This document shows, in pieces, positions 55,501 through 63,694 of a stretch of 64,000 nucleotides of DNA. Source of the DNA: JBCDHN01 sp964351855. Lineage in GTDB: Bacteria; Verrucomicrobiota; Verrucomicrobiia; Verrucomicrobiales; DEV007. A program made the translations under genes and the position numbers. The stretch's first letter is position 1, and each line of letters opens with the position of its first letter. Where the stretch lies: contig CAYGQD010000008.1 of the NCBI GenBank assembly GCA_964351855.1, positions 1 through 64,000 on the forward strand, given 5' to 3'. A model generated the notes under the pieces. That model saw only the letters and a list, made by a program, of their open reading frames with translations, had not been told where the DNA came from and searched no databases.

Positions 55501-56359
55501 TCAAGGAATCCCATGCGGGAACCACGTCAGGACGCGGGGAAAGCGCCCAATCAGGATCGATCAACCCGGACGCCAGTTGCCGCTGATAGCGCTGCTTACG
55601 CAACACATCCCAACCCTTCCTATACTTCCCGCGATACTTGGCGATATCTTCTTCGAACGCTTGCAATGGCCAGTGGGGCGCGGTGTAGGCGAGGTAAAGA
55701 AAGGAGGGACGCTTCTTCCCTTTCCGTTCTGCATCAAGAAAGCGAATTGCATAATCCGTGAATGCGTCCGTCGTATAATACGCTTGATCCGTGGTACTCT
55801 CCAAGGTCTCGATCAACTCGTTCCCTAGCGAAATCCCCCGAGGAGCTTCCGGCTCGAAGAAACGGGTCGCCCCGGAGAGACAGCCGTAGAATTGCTCAAA
55901 ACCCCGCTGCAGCGGCCACCGATCCTTGGCGTTGTATCCCAAGTGCCACTTCCCCGCCATCAATGTGGCATAACCCTCCTCTTTCAAGATCTCAGCCACC
56001 GTCGCGCATTCTCGATTGAGATACCCTTGGTAGGCGGGAGGACGGCCCTTACCATTCTCTTTGTTCGGAGGCTGGGTCATATGCCCAATCCCGGTCTCAT
56101 GCGGATGCAGGCCGGTCAGGAGGGTCGCCCGCGTTGGGCAGCAACGCCCACTATTGTAAAACTGAGAGAACCGAACGCCCCCGTGAGCCAACGAATCCAG
56201 ATGGGGAGTTTCGATCTCTCCTCCATGATAACCAAGATCCGAGAATCCCATGTCATCGACCATGATCAGAATGACATGCGGACGTTCCGACGCAGAGACG
56301 CTCAAGATCGTGAGGAGCGCATAGAAACAAGAGAGAAAGACGGCAACTGGGGTTTTCAT
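52559..56359 (-). CDS. Exported sulfatase fused to a GH2-family glycoside hydrolase
   Basis: The 1266-residue protein joins two enzymes. Signal peptide 1-24; residues 25-545 are a type I sulfatase with metal-binding VDDMG (Asp35, Asp36) and the formylglycine motif CCPTRATLLTG, in which Cys73 would be oxidised by an FGE. Residues 550-690 form a beta-sandwich of LamG-like type (NRFTGTVL at its end). From about residue 720 the protein is GH2-like (LNGPWNYAV, LWVNGQEVG, NLPFSYDVT), with the acid/base NER at Asn1103-Glu1104 and the nucleophile Glu1171 in VIGEFGGHG. It would remove sulfate and a beta-linked sugar, perhaps of one sulfated glycan (inference). The frame is unbroken for 3.8 kb. Confidence 0.93.
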   Translation of the reverse strand: MKTPVAVFLSCFYALLTILSVSASERPHVILIMVDDMGFSDLGYHGGEIETPHLDSLAHGGVRFSQFYNSGRCCPTRATLLTGLHPHETGIGHMTQPPNKENGKGRPPAYQGYLNRECATVAEILKEEGYATLMAGKWHLGYNAKDRWPLQRGFEQFYGCLSGATRFFEPEAPRGISLGNELIETLESTTDQAYYTTDAFTDYAIRFLDAERKGKKRPSFLYLAYTAPHWPLQAFEEDIAKYRGKYRKGWDVLRKQRYQRQLASGLIDPDWALSPRPDVVPAWDSLSPDKQDEMDLKMAIYAAMIDRVDQNIGKLIDFLKTSGMDENTLILFLSDNGGCQEGGILGRGNFRDIEKRNQEHANSYGEAWANASNTPFRLYKHFAHEGGTATPFFLHWPAKISPASSWYTSPAQLIDVVPTILDVAGAKYPATMHGNELPKLDGVSLRPAFETKPLRRKEPIFVEHENNAFARDGDWKLVGKGVAPTGGVDPRKWELYNLAKDRTETLNLASQRPEMVAELAAKWNTWAQRARVYPKAMTGASNPAPVALPNPPHVQGKPFTVQATVEAKKPRGVVLSHGGVQFGYALHFREGRPAFSLRNAGKLTEIIAKGTYQGKIDLVAKLDAETLSLSVNGKVVASQPSPGLLVNQPAIGFYLGEDFKDPVGKYQLPNRFTGTVLRHDVTAETVKVTMRTAWGRDVTAENVWTEYPRPALKREAWTNLNGPWNYAVTDLEANPPKQWDGTILVPFALEAPLSGVERRLEPDEALWYRRSVSINQQDDRRYVLNFEAVDYHSTLWVNGQEVGVHVGGNLPFSYDVTEVLRSGENVITLKVTDATDAPGSYQLHGKQRLNPKGIWYTPVSGIWQTVWMEEVPVSYLKSTKIEADLAGNVSVHLNVGGDSGGLLVGSVTAFWDGKPVATASGRANAPFQLKIPDPKLWTPAEPHLYDLRIEVGEDVVESYVGLREVGRERDADGHWRFTLNGEPVFPWGTLDQGWWPDGLLTPPSDEAMLSDIEFLKAAGFNMIRKHIKVEPRRYYTHCDRIGMMVWQDQVSAMADNPDWTRLQPNPATVTWPEAAHRQFMAELKAMIDTLDHHPSIVQWVPFNERWGQHQTKSVGEWTVAYDPSRQVNVASGGNFFPVGDIVDHHQYPHPGFPFELGEDGRFDDFIKVIGEFGGHGFPVEGHVWNPATRNWGYGGLPKDKKEWLERYRESIRLLAELRQQGIAAGIYTQTTDVEGEINGLITYDREVRKIPATQLRKIHEAAGFVR

Positions 56360-56479
56360 GTTCCCATCAGAATGCGGAACACGAAGGCCCGATAGTCGAT
56401 CTTCGCAGAAAAGTAGGCGAAATGAGTCATCCGCCTCAATGGAGACCGATTCTATGCGAGCCGTGCTCGCTCGATCTCG

Positions 56480-57967
56480 CTATTTCGGAGACTTGGAGGC
56501 GCTTTTCCACAACACAATCTGGGAGACATCATTGGCGGACTCTGGACCTTCCGTGCTGCGGCCTCGAGCGACGTCTGCTTCAAGGAGCTTGAGGAGTCCA
56601 CTGGCGATTTCCGGGTGCTGCGCGTAAAGATTCGTGGTCTCGCCGGGATCGGCTTCCATATCGTAGAGTTGCGCTTCAGGAGCACCTTTCGGGGCTTGTT
56701 TTTCGGTCGGCGAGCTCCAGCCTCCGGATGCCCGAGCGAGCGCCAGCTTCCATTTTCCCTGGCGATAGGCGAAGTGACCACTGATGGAATGATGGATGAC
56801 GCCATTCCGAGTCGAGACGATAGGTTCCCCGTGCAGAGCTGGGAGGAAGCTGACACTGTCTTCCGCACTGGCAGCAGGAAGCGGCCGATCGAGCTGGTCC
56901 GCGACCGTGGCAAAGAGATCCGTGAGGCAAATCAGCTGATCACTGGTAGTCCCGGGCTCCACCTGTCCCGGCCAACGCACAATAAACGGAATCCGATGAC
57001 CGCCGTCCCAGAGATCGGCTTTTGAGCCTCGAAGATGAGCGCTGACAAGGTGTCCCTGCTTTTCCAGCGCCGGAATCCCCGCCGCTTTCGAGCAACCATT
57101 GTCACTCGTAAAGATCACCAGGGTCTGATCGGTCAGCCCGTTCCGCTCTAAAGCCTCACTGACAGCTCCAACCACAGCGTCAGTCTGCATGACAAAGTCT
57201 CCGTAGTCGCCAAGACCACTTTTCCCTTTCCAATCCGACGACGGAACGATGGGGGTATGAGGAGAGCCGAGCGGAAGATACAGGAAGAAAGGCTGCTCTT
57301 TCCCGGCCCGGGAGTCGATATATTCCACCGCCTTCCGGGTCAGGCGCGGCAACATATTTACGACATCGTCATGAGCAATCACCGTATCATCCTCAATCAC
57401 GGCTTCCATATTGCGAGCGTGATGAAAACCGTGGTAGTAGTCGAACCCGCGATGAATCGGCCCATCCGGAATCTTCGCGCCGACGGGCGGGGTTTTGTGT
57501 TTTTTCTGAGAATACGCTTCACCAGTTTCCGGATCGAGATACTGAAAGTCGAGATGCCACTTGCCCACTGCCGCAGTGTGGTAGCCCGCTTCTTGGAGGA
57601 AACTGGCGACGGTTGGTCGATCGGCAGCAATGAGGCTTGGTGCGAAACCGGTCACGACCCCGGATTGAAGCTTCGAGCGCCAACTGTAGCGCCCCGTCAT
57701 GATGCCGTAGCGCGTGGGCGTGCAAACGGACGAACCGGAATGCGCGTCGGTGAAGATCATCCCTTCCTTCGCCAACTGGTCCGCGCAAGGCGTCGGGATC
57801 TTGGACGTTTCCGGAGCGAGACACTGGATATCGCCGTAGCCAAGATCATCACAGATGATGTAAACGACGTTTGGCTGCTTGGATTCCGCATGGGAATGGG
57901 AAGCCAGGCTAACGATGAACAGAAGCGAAAGAAAACGTGTCGCCAGGGCAACGAGGGGCTGATTCAT
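56480..57967 (-). CDS. Exported arylsulfatase (type I)
   Basis: The 495-residue protein has a signal peptide (about residues 1-28) and a type I sulfatase core. Metal-binding Asp40/Asp41 lie in IICDDLGYGD, and the formylglycine motif is VCTPTRYGIMTG with Cys82 to Arg86. GKWHLDFQ, DFVMQTDAVVGAV and VIFTSDNGCSK are also conserved. It probably cleaves a sulfate ester of a polysaccharide. I use the ATG at 57967 with AGG before it; a GTG two codons upstream is possible. It precedes the sulfatase-GH2 gene by 120 bases on the same strand. Confidence 0.93.
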   Translation of the reverse strand: MNQPLVALATRFLSLLFIVSLASHSHAESKQPNVVYIICDDLGYGDIQCLAPETSKIPTPCADQLAKEGMIFTDAHSGSSVCTPTRYGIMTGRYSWRSKLQSGVVTGFAPSLIAADRPTVASFLQEAGYHTAAVGKWHLDFQYLDPETGEAYSQKKHKTPPVGAKIPDGPIHRGFDYYHGFHHARNMEAVIEDDTVIAHDDVVNMLPRLTRKAVEYIDSRAGKEQPFFLYLPLGSPHTPIVPSSDWKGKSGLGDYGDFVMQTDAVVGAVSEALERNGLTDQTLVIFTSDNGCSKAAGIPALEKQGHLVSAHLRGSKADLWDGGHRIPFIVRWPGQVEPGTTSDQLICLTDLFATVADQLDRPLPAASAEDSVSFLPALHGEPIVSTRNGVIHHSISGHFAYRQGKWKLALARASGGWSSPTEKQAPKGAPEAQLYDMEADPGETTNLYAQHPEIASGLLKLLEADVARGRSTEGPESANDVSQIVLWKSASKSPK

Positions 57968-58069
57968 GGTCACCTACCTTCCAGAAATCGAACTGGCCGT
58001 CAACGCTTTCCCTTCTTGACGCGCTGCGCCGCAGGTTCATGAGTAGGCGATCCTGACAAACCCACATCC

Positions 58070-59281
58070 ATGAACTTTTCCTCGTTCTCCCTCACCAACT
58101 ATTTGCCACTTCCGGGAGCCCTCGCCCTTTTGATCGGGAACCTGGCAACCCATGCCCTGGCAGAGCGCCCCCCTATTGTGGAAGACATCATTGATGAGTA
58201 TGGGGAGATCGAAGCGAAACTTCCCCGCGCTCGGGAGATCCACCGCCAAATCGCCGAAGAGGAGTGGGTGACGAATTTGACCGGTTGGTATGACGAAAGC
58301 CAGCGACTCATCAAGCTGCGGGAATATTCCTTCGATGACTACGGGGGCTATGACCGGGAATCCTCATTTCGCGAAGACGGCTCGCTCGTCTTTTTCTGGG
58401 AGCGGACCGAAACCACTCCGCTGGAACCGAACGCCAAAACCACCATCGCGGAGATGCGACTCTACTTCTCCCGCAACGGCCTCGAACGCGTCCTCCGAAA
58501 GGAAGACCAATACGCCATCGGCGAAGTTCAAGATCTTCACCGGCAAGCAAGCAACGTCCTGTCTCCGGAAGACGGGCAAACCAAAGTGGGTGGTATTCCC
58601 GCGTTGCTGGAGAAGTTGACCGATTTCAGGGAGCAACTGGAAGCTCTCCATTCCCCACCGTTTACCCGCTTCATCGAAGGCACGACCTCGCCGGATGGAC
58701 GACTCGCCCTCGCTTGGGCTCCCGATTCCGGAGATCGCGAGGAAGTCACGCCGGATGGAGAAGCGGCGAATCCTGACGCGGTTCACAACTTTCTGGTCGT
58801 AGTCGAACCCCGCCAGATCATCGCCCTATCCGACGGCACCCATTTCGCCGATGCAGCGGAGATCGGGAGATTGTCCGCCACCGCCGTCTGGTCGGCCAAT
58901 TCCGAGTGGGTCCTGGAGATTAACGAGAACAAATGGGGCGTGATACTGGCCTCACTCTGGAACCTTCAAGACGGCGTCTACGCGACGAATCCGGTCAACG
59001 TGTTGAGAGAGATCGAGCCTAAAATCGCGGCTCAACTAAAGCAAGGGAATCACCCTGCGGCCGAGCGCTTGGCGAACGGTGAACCCTTTGTCCCCAGTTT
59101 TGATGACATCAGAATCGACAACGAAGGCGTGGTCACCTTCGGCATTTCCGCGAGCATTCCTCACGACCCGTTGGACGACGCTTCAGGCGCTTATGCGGGA
59201 ACGGTTCGGCTCACGCCCGGTTTTGAGGACTCCGGTTTCATGATCGCCAATCGCGTGGATTTCGAGCCGCGAGAGGAATAG
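58070..59281 (+). CDS. Exported hypothetical protein
   Basis: A 403-residue protein with an N-terminal signal (about residues 1-32, LPGALALLIGNLATHALA), no further membrane segment and no motif I recognise. It is acidic, with a mixed alpha/beta look; a segment LALAWAPDSGD and later VWSANSEWVLEINENKWG recall beta-propeller-like strands, but this is weak. It is divergent from the second sulfatase (102 bases), with which it might share control. Confidence 0.55.
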   Translation: MNFSSFSLTNYLPLPGALALLIGNLATHALAERPPIVEDIIDEYGEIEAKLPRAREIHRQIAEEEWVTNLTGWYDESQRLIKLREYSFDDYGGYDRESSFREDGSLVFFWERTETTPLEPNAKTTIAEMRLYFSRNGLERVLRKEDQYAIGEVQDLHRQASNVLSPEDGQTKVGGIPALLEKLTDFREQLEALHSPPFTRFIEGTTSPDGRLALAWAPDSGDREEVTPDGEAANPDAVHNFLVVVEPRQIIALSDGTHFADAAEIGRLSATAVWSANSEWVLEINENKWGVILASLWNLQDGVYATNPVNVLREIEPKIAAQLKQGNHPAAERLANGEPFVPSFDDIRIDNEGVVTFGISASIPHDPLDDASGAYAGTVRLTPGFEDSGFMIANRVDFEPREE

Positions 59282-59358
59282 TGCGAGGAATCGGGGATTG
59301 CAGCGCAAGCGAAGCCGAATTAGGAGTCTAATTAGCAAATTGTGCCTCGCCCTCTCTG

Positions 59359-60252
59359 ATGCTGACGCCTCTCAATGATCCCAACTCTCGGTCCAAACTG
59401 GACTTTGATGGACCCGATCTGACCTGGAAATCTGGTGTCACGGTTCAGTCGAAGAAGGGTGGCGCATTCCCCATCCTCTTGATCGGAGCGATTCTTTGCG
59501 GGCTCATCGTCGTCCTCTTTTTCAAGGCATCTCAAAGTGGGGCGCGGAACGAGTCCCATTTGGCCAAGCTGGAAGAAGCGAAGGTTTCTCCCGCGCCATC
59601 GCCCAGCGCCTACGTTCCCACCGCGAGACGGGAAGAACTTCCCTCGCCCATTCTGGTGCCGTCCTCTCAAGAGCAGCCCGAAGCATCGGCCACTGAATCG
59701 TCCGAGAGCGTGCCGACCGAGGTCGCCCGAATCGGCAATCTCCCCGAATTGGCCCCTGAACCGATTGTCCCCACTCCGATTCCTGAGCCAGAACCCGAGC
59801 CGGAAGTGACACCGCCAACTCCTGAACCTCCGCGCACCAAGCCTCCAGAAGCTCCCGTTGGACGCGTCGTGCAAACCCGGCGTCAAATTGGCGACACCAC
59901 CTTTGCCTTGATCAATCCAGCGGTCACGAGCAGCCCAGTCTTCATTTCCACTCGCCCCATTTCCCGCGAATTTTTCGCCCCGTTTGCTCGCCAGCGAAAT
60001 CGCGCCATGGTCTTGAGCCCGATGGCCACGGTGAGCCGGACCGAGGCGATAGACTTTGCCAATTGGCTCACCCAGGTCCACCGATCGCGCGGCCTCATCG
60101 GAAGAAACGAATACTACCGGCTGCCGACCACCCTGGAGAATCCGGACCGAAACACCTGGCACGCGGACAACCGCTCTTCCTCGAACTCGCGACGTGGCTT
60201 CCGGCTCACCCTGACTGGCGACGGCCCCGCGCTTCGCCCCACGTCCGGCTAA
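59359..60252 (+). CDS. Membrane-anchored protein with proline-rich linker and FGE/SUMF1-like C-terminus
   Basis: The 297-residue protein has a cytoplasmic N-terminus, one membrane helix (about residues 38-56, FPILLIGAILCGLIVVLFF), a long Pro/Glu-rich linker (PEPEPEPEV around residue 142) and a C-terminal domain of about 90 residues. The end (SRTEAIDFANWLTQ and NEYYRLPTTLENP, RRGFRLTL) resembles the FGE-sulfatase (SUMF1-like) domain, whose consensus has a W-L-T helix followed by YRLPTEAEWE. The domain is much shorter than a real FGE and contains no Cys, so it cannot make formylglycine. The histidine kinase gene follows after 3 bases. Confidence 0.65.
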   Translation: MLTPLNDPNSRSKLDFDGPDLTWKSGVTVQSKKGGAFPILLIGAILCGLIVVLFFKASQSGARNESHLAKLEEAKVSPAPSPSAYVPTARREELPSPILVPSSQEQPEASATESSESVPTEVARIGNLPELAPEPIVPTPIPEPEPEPEVTPPTPEPPRTKPPEAPVGRVVQTRRQIGDTTFALINPAVTSSPVFISTRPISREFFAPFARQRNRAMVLSPMATVSRTEAIDFANWLTQVHRSRGLIGRNEYYRLPTTLENPDRNTWHADNRSSSNSRRGFRLTLTGDGPALRPTSG

Positions 60253-60255
60253 ACC

Positions 60256-61650
60256 GTGGCAGATTGGCCCACAATGGTGAATGCGCTTCGCCGACCTCCG
60301 TTCGGGGTCCGGATCGGGCTCTCAGCTGCGCTCTTGTCCGGCCTCGCCTTGCTCACCTTCATCATCGCCTCGGCCGCGATCGTCTTCGACAACATGATCG
60401 AAGAAGCGGACTTCGTCTTGGCGGAACGTAGCGAAGTTCTCTTGCGGCAATTCAAGGAAACGCCTCCCACTCCAAAGGACCTGGAGAAAGACGAATACAG
60501 CGCCCCGCTAAATGCGGAACTGGCCGCCGTCAAAGTGCTCCGCTTTGCGAGCGCCGAACTCGATTGGCAGACGGATTCCCCGGAATGGCAGATCGAATGG
60601 CTCGCGAAAAAAGACTGGCGACGCACAAAAAAACGCACCGTCTGGAATGGCCTGGACGTCTGGCGCACCTACAGCGCCGGCTCCAACCAGGACCACGGAA
60701 TCCTTTTGGCGATGGACCTCTATGAGATCCGTCGGGAAGTCTGGCGCATGTGTAAAACCTTCCTCTCCGCGCTGCCGTTGACCCTCCTCTTTGTCGGTTT
60801 CGGCGGTTGGTGGACAGCGCGGCGCTCGGTCCTTCCCTTGCAATCCTTGGCGACGGCGATGGAGCACGTGGCCGAGGGAAATCTCACCGAAAGCGTCGAT
60901 GTCTCGACCACGAAAGATCTGCTCGGTCGCCTCGCTCGCGTTTTCAACCGCATGACCGGGCGCCTGCAAACCAGCTTCGAACAAGCGACGCGATTCTCCT
61001 CGGACGCCTCCCACGAGCTGCGCACCCCGCTCACGATTCTGCGCGGGAATCTGGAGAATGCCCTGCAGAAAGCGGAAGGAGAGCGGGCGATGGAGTTGGC
61101 CGAGCTGCTGATGCAAACCGAGCGCCTGCGGGGAATCATCGACGGTCTTCTCCTGCTTTCTCGTTCTGACGCGGGAAAACTGATGATCGGTGGCGATATC
61201 GTCAATCTTTCGGCGCTGGTTGAGGACGTTGCGCTCGACTTCGAATCCGCCGTGTCCGATGCCGGAATCACTCTGGAATCGGAAATCAGCCCCCAGCTCG
61301 AAGTTCGGGGAGATCAGCGCCTGCTTCGCCAAGCGGTCGGCAATTTGATCGGGAATGCGGAAAAGTTCAACCTGCCGGAAAACGGCCGCATCATCGTCCG
61401 CGTGACGCGGGAAAGAGACGAAATCCGGGTCTGCGTGGAAAACAGCGCCCTTCCCATCGCCGCCGATAAGGTTGATCACGTGTTTCGGCGCTTTTTTCGG
61501 GCCAGCTCCGACCGCGAAACGCCCTCGGCCCCCGGAAGTGGGCTAGGACTTTCCATCGTCGAAGCTGTCGCCCAAGCGCACGAAGGTCGGACTTGGTGTG
61601 AGCCGGGCGAGAAATCGAATCGATTTTATCTCGCGCTTCCCGCCATTTGA
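60256..61650 (+). CDS. Sensor histidine kinase (heavy-metal-sensor-like)
   Basis: A 464-residue transmembrane kinase: helices near residues 22-45 and 175-195 flank a periplasmic sensor of about 120 residues, followed by HAMP (RRSVLPLQSLATAMEHVAEG), HisKA with phospho-acceptor His253 in SDASHELRTPLT, and HATPase with N box QAVGNLIGNAEKF. The G1 box is atypical (VENSALPIAAD) and the G2 box is SGLGLSIVEAVAQAH. The GTG at 60256 is the start; an ATG at 60274 is an alternative. No partner response regulator is adjacent. Confidence 0.9.
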   Translation: MADWPTMVNALRRPPFGVRIGLSAALLSGLALLTFIIASAAIVFDNMIEEADFVLAERSEVLLRQFKETPPTPKDLEKDEYSAPLNAELAAVKVLRFASAELDWQTDSPEWQIEWLAKKDWRRTKKRTVWNGLDVWRTYSAGSNQDHGILLAMDLYEIRREVWRMCKTFLSALPLTLLFVGFGGWWTARRSVLPLQSLATAMEHVAEGNLTESVDVSTTKDLLGRLARVFNRMTGRLQTSFEQATRFSSDASHELRTPLTILRGNLENALQKAEGERAMELAELLMQTERLRGIIDGLLLLSRSDAGKLMIGGDIVNLSALVEDVALDFESAVSDAGITLESEISPQLEVRGDQRLLRQAVGNLIGNAEKFNLPENGRIIVRVTRERDEIRVCVENSALPIAADKVDHVFRRFFRASSDRETPSAPGSGLGLSIVEAVAQAHEGRTWCEPGEKSNRFYLALPAI

Positions 61651-61724
61651 TCGCCCCAGACGACACCGGCGCGTTCAGGGAAGATTTTTCTTTCGCACAG
61701 GAATGAAACAGCGCATTCTACCCC

Positions 61725-62627
61725 ATGACTCCCAGAAACCGCCTTGTTGTTTCAATCGCTGCTCTCTTCCTCATGAGTTTGAGTGCAGCCTCGGCCCAAA
61801 TCGAAGAAGCCCAGAAACTTCGCGATCAAGCTCAGGCCTATTTCGAGGAAGAAAACTGGGCCGCCGCGATCGACACCTTCCTCAAAGCCTTCGACGAATC
61901 TCCCGGCACCTCCCAAGAATACCGGCTCGTCGCCGCGATGATGCTCTGGGAAGACCGAGCCGATGAGTCCGTCCTCTTGCTGAAAGAAGCCGAAAAAGAG
62001 CATCCCGACAATCTGGCAATCAAGGTCGATCTCGGAGTCGCCTACAACGCAACCGAGCAGTACGATCTGGCGGTGGAAACCTTCGAGCGACTCGAAATCC
62101 GCGTCGGGAAAACCAACCCCGATCTCATCAACGATGCCTTCTACTTCTCCTACGGCGCTGCCGCCGAACGCCTCAAGGACTACGAACTCGCGGAGACCAA
62201 CTTCAAGAAAGCGATCGAAATGGTCCCCATTCAACTCCCGCAACGCGCCGCCATGCCGATGAACTATCTCGGCTACATGTGGGTGGAACAAAACCGCAAT
62301 CTCGATGAAGCCGGTATCCTGATTGTCCAAGCGAACAACCTGGCCCCCCAGTCCGGAGCTTATGCCGATAGCCTCGGTTGGTGGCACTTCAAAAAGAAGA
62401 ATTATAAAGCCGCCCTCAGCGAGCTACTCCACGCCGTCGATCTGATGGACGGAGAGGAAGACCCCGTCGTTTACGATCACCTGGCGCAAACCTACTTCGC
62501 CATGGATCAAACCAAAAAAGCGATCGATTACCTCCAAAAAGCCGTCAAGCTGGACCCGGAAAACGAAGAGATCTCCCAGCGCCTGGAAGAGTACAGCAAG
62601 GACACCAAGCCGACGGACGCGCCATAG
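61725..62627 (+). CDS. Exported TPR-repeat protein
   Basis: The 300-residue protein has a signal peptide (residues 1-24, ending SAASA) and tetratricopeptide repeats over nearly its whole length, e.g. AQAYFEEENWAAAIDTFLKAFD, AIKVDLGVAYNATEQYDLAVETFERL and YDHLAQTYFAMDQTKKAIDYLQKAVKLDPEN. It should act as a periplasmic or surface protein-binding scaffold; the partner is unknown. It follows the kinase gene by 74 bases. Confidence 0.85.
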   Translation: MTPRNRLVVSIAALFLMSLSAASAQIEEAQKLRDQAQAYFEEENWAAAIDTFLKAFDESPGTSQEYRLVAAMMLWEDRADESVLLLKEAEKEHPDNLAIKVDLGVAYNATEQYDLAVETFERLEIRVGKTNPDLINDAFYFSYGAAAERLKDYELAETNFKKAIEMVPIQLPQRAAMPMNYLGYMWVEQNRNLDEAGILIVQANNLAPQSGAYADSLGWWHFKKKNYKAALSELLHAVDLMDGEEDPVVYDHLAQTYFAMDQTKKAIDYLQKAVKLDPENEEISQRLEEYSKDTKPTDAP

Positions 62628-62681
62628 TCAGAGGCAGCTACTCGGCAACGAACACCCTATCCTGGCAGGGTGCCGAATGAC

Positions 62682-63686
62682 TCAAATCAGGTCGCCGACG
62701 GCTGCTCCCCAGATTTGCCAGCTGAGACACCGGACGCTTCCGCCCATCAGCGCGACTCCGCCCATGGAAATGGGGATGATGGGGCGATCCGCGTGTTGGC
62801 GGTGGATGGCGAGGGCTTCTTCGTCCTGCGGTTTTCCGTAGGTGGGGACGTAGATGGCGTTGGGAGTGGTCATGCCGTTGACGTAGATTCCGGTGGCGTC
62901 GGCAAATCCTCGCCACTCCTTCTCAGACGGGGCCCAGGGCATGGTCACGAGCTTCACGCCGGGGAGAGAGGTCGTCAGCTCGGTCTTGATTTCGGCGGCG
63001 TAGTCGGCTTCGGCATAGGGATTGACGGCGAGGACGTCCGGAGAGAGCCATTTCACCATTCCGTCAGCGTGGCCGAGTAGGTCCCCTTCTTCCGGGATGA
63101 CGGCGAGGGCTTTGACGCCGAGCGCTTTTTGAAACGCCGCGCGGCACGCTTCTTCGCTCAATTTGGGATAGTCTTTCAAGACGCGGGACGACACGACGGC
63201 ACGGTCGCGAAAATTCTGGACCACGTTTCCTCCATCCACGTTCAAGTCGATGGATTGGACGGCAATGCCGCGTTCCGTCAGAAAGCCGATCGTTTGGTCC
63301 TGGATCTTGCTGGCTTGGCGGGCGCCGAGATGGCGGGGATGGTAGCGAAAGCGGACCAGTCCGTTGGGCGTCCAGACCGGGCTAGGATCGCGCATCCAGA
63401 TGTCGTCAATGGCGGCTTCGATGACGTGCGCGGCAGGGACCTTTTTCGCGACTTCCTTCCGCGTTGCCGCATCCGCGATGACCAGGGCATGATCTCCCGG
63501 AGCGCTTCGCTCGATGAATTCCGCGTAAAAGGTGAGGAGCTCGGCGAAGAAGGGCCGGTAGTAGCGATCCTTGACCGATGGTGCGGCAAAGAGCACCGCC
63601 GTTTTCGTTTCCGCCGCTTGAGCGGTTCCGGCGGCGAGGGCGGCTGAACTGGAGGCGGCCAGGTTCATGAAGGTTCGTCGTTTCAC
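62682..63686 (-). CDS. Tat-exported agmatine-deiminase-like (PAD_porph) protein
   Basis: This 334-residue member of the agmatine deiminase / peptidyl-arginine deiminase family has the expected residues: DDIWMRD at 94-100, NVDGGN at 149-154, His206 and Asp208 in GHADG, and the nucleophile Cys320 in GGSVRCLSW. It begins with MKRRTFMNLAASSSAALAAG, a Tat-type signal, so it would act in the periplasm; ordinary agmatine deiminases are cytosolic. A substrate other than agmatine is possible. It lies 8 bases after the FAD-subunit gene. Confidence 0.88.
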   Translation of the reverse strand: MKRRTFMNLAASSSAALAAGTAQAAETKTAVLFAAPSVKDRYYRPFFAELLTFYAEFIERSAPGDHALVIADAATRKEVAKKVPAAHVIEAAIDDIWMRDPSPVWTPNGLVRFRYHPRHLGARQASKIQDQTIGFLTERGIAVQSIDLNVDGGNVVQNFRDRAVVSSRVLKDYPKLSEEACRAAFQKALGVKALAVIPEEGDLLGHADGMVKWLSPDVLAVNPYAEADYAAEIKTELTTSLPGVKLVTMPWAPSEKEWRGFADATGIYVNGMTTPNAIYVPTYGKPQDEEALAIHRQHADRPIIPISMGGVALMGGSVRCLSWQIWGAAVGDLI

Positions 63687-63694
63687 GTTGGATG

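Noticed and set aside
62640..62680. Hairpin-like CACCCT/AGGGTG after the TPR gene
   Set aside because: No T-run follows on either strand and the stem is short, so I do not call a terminator.
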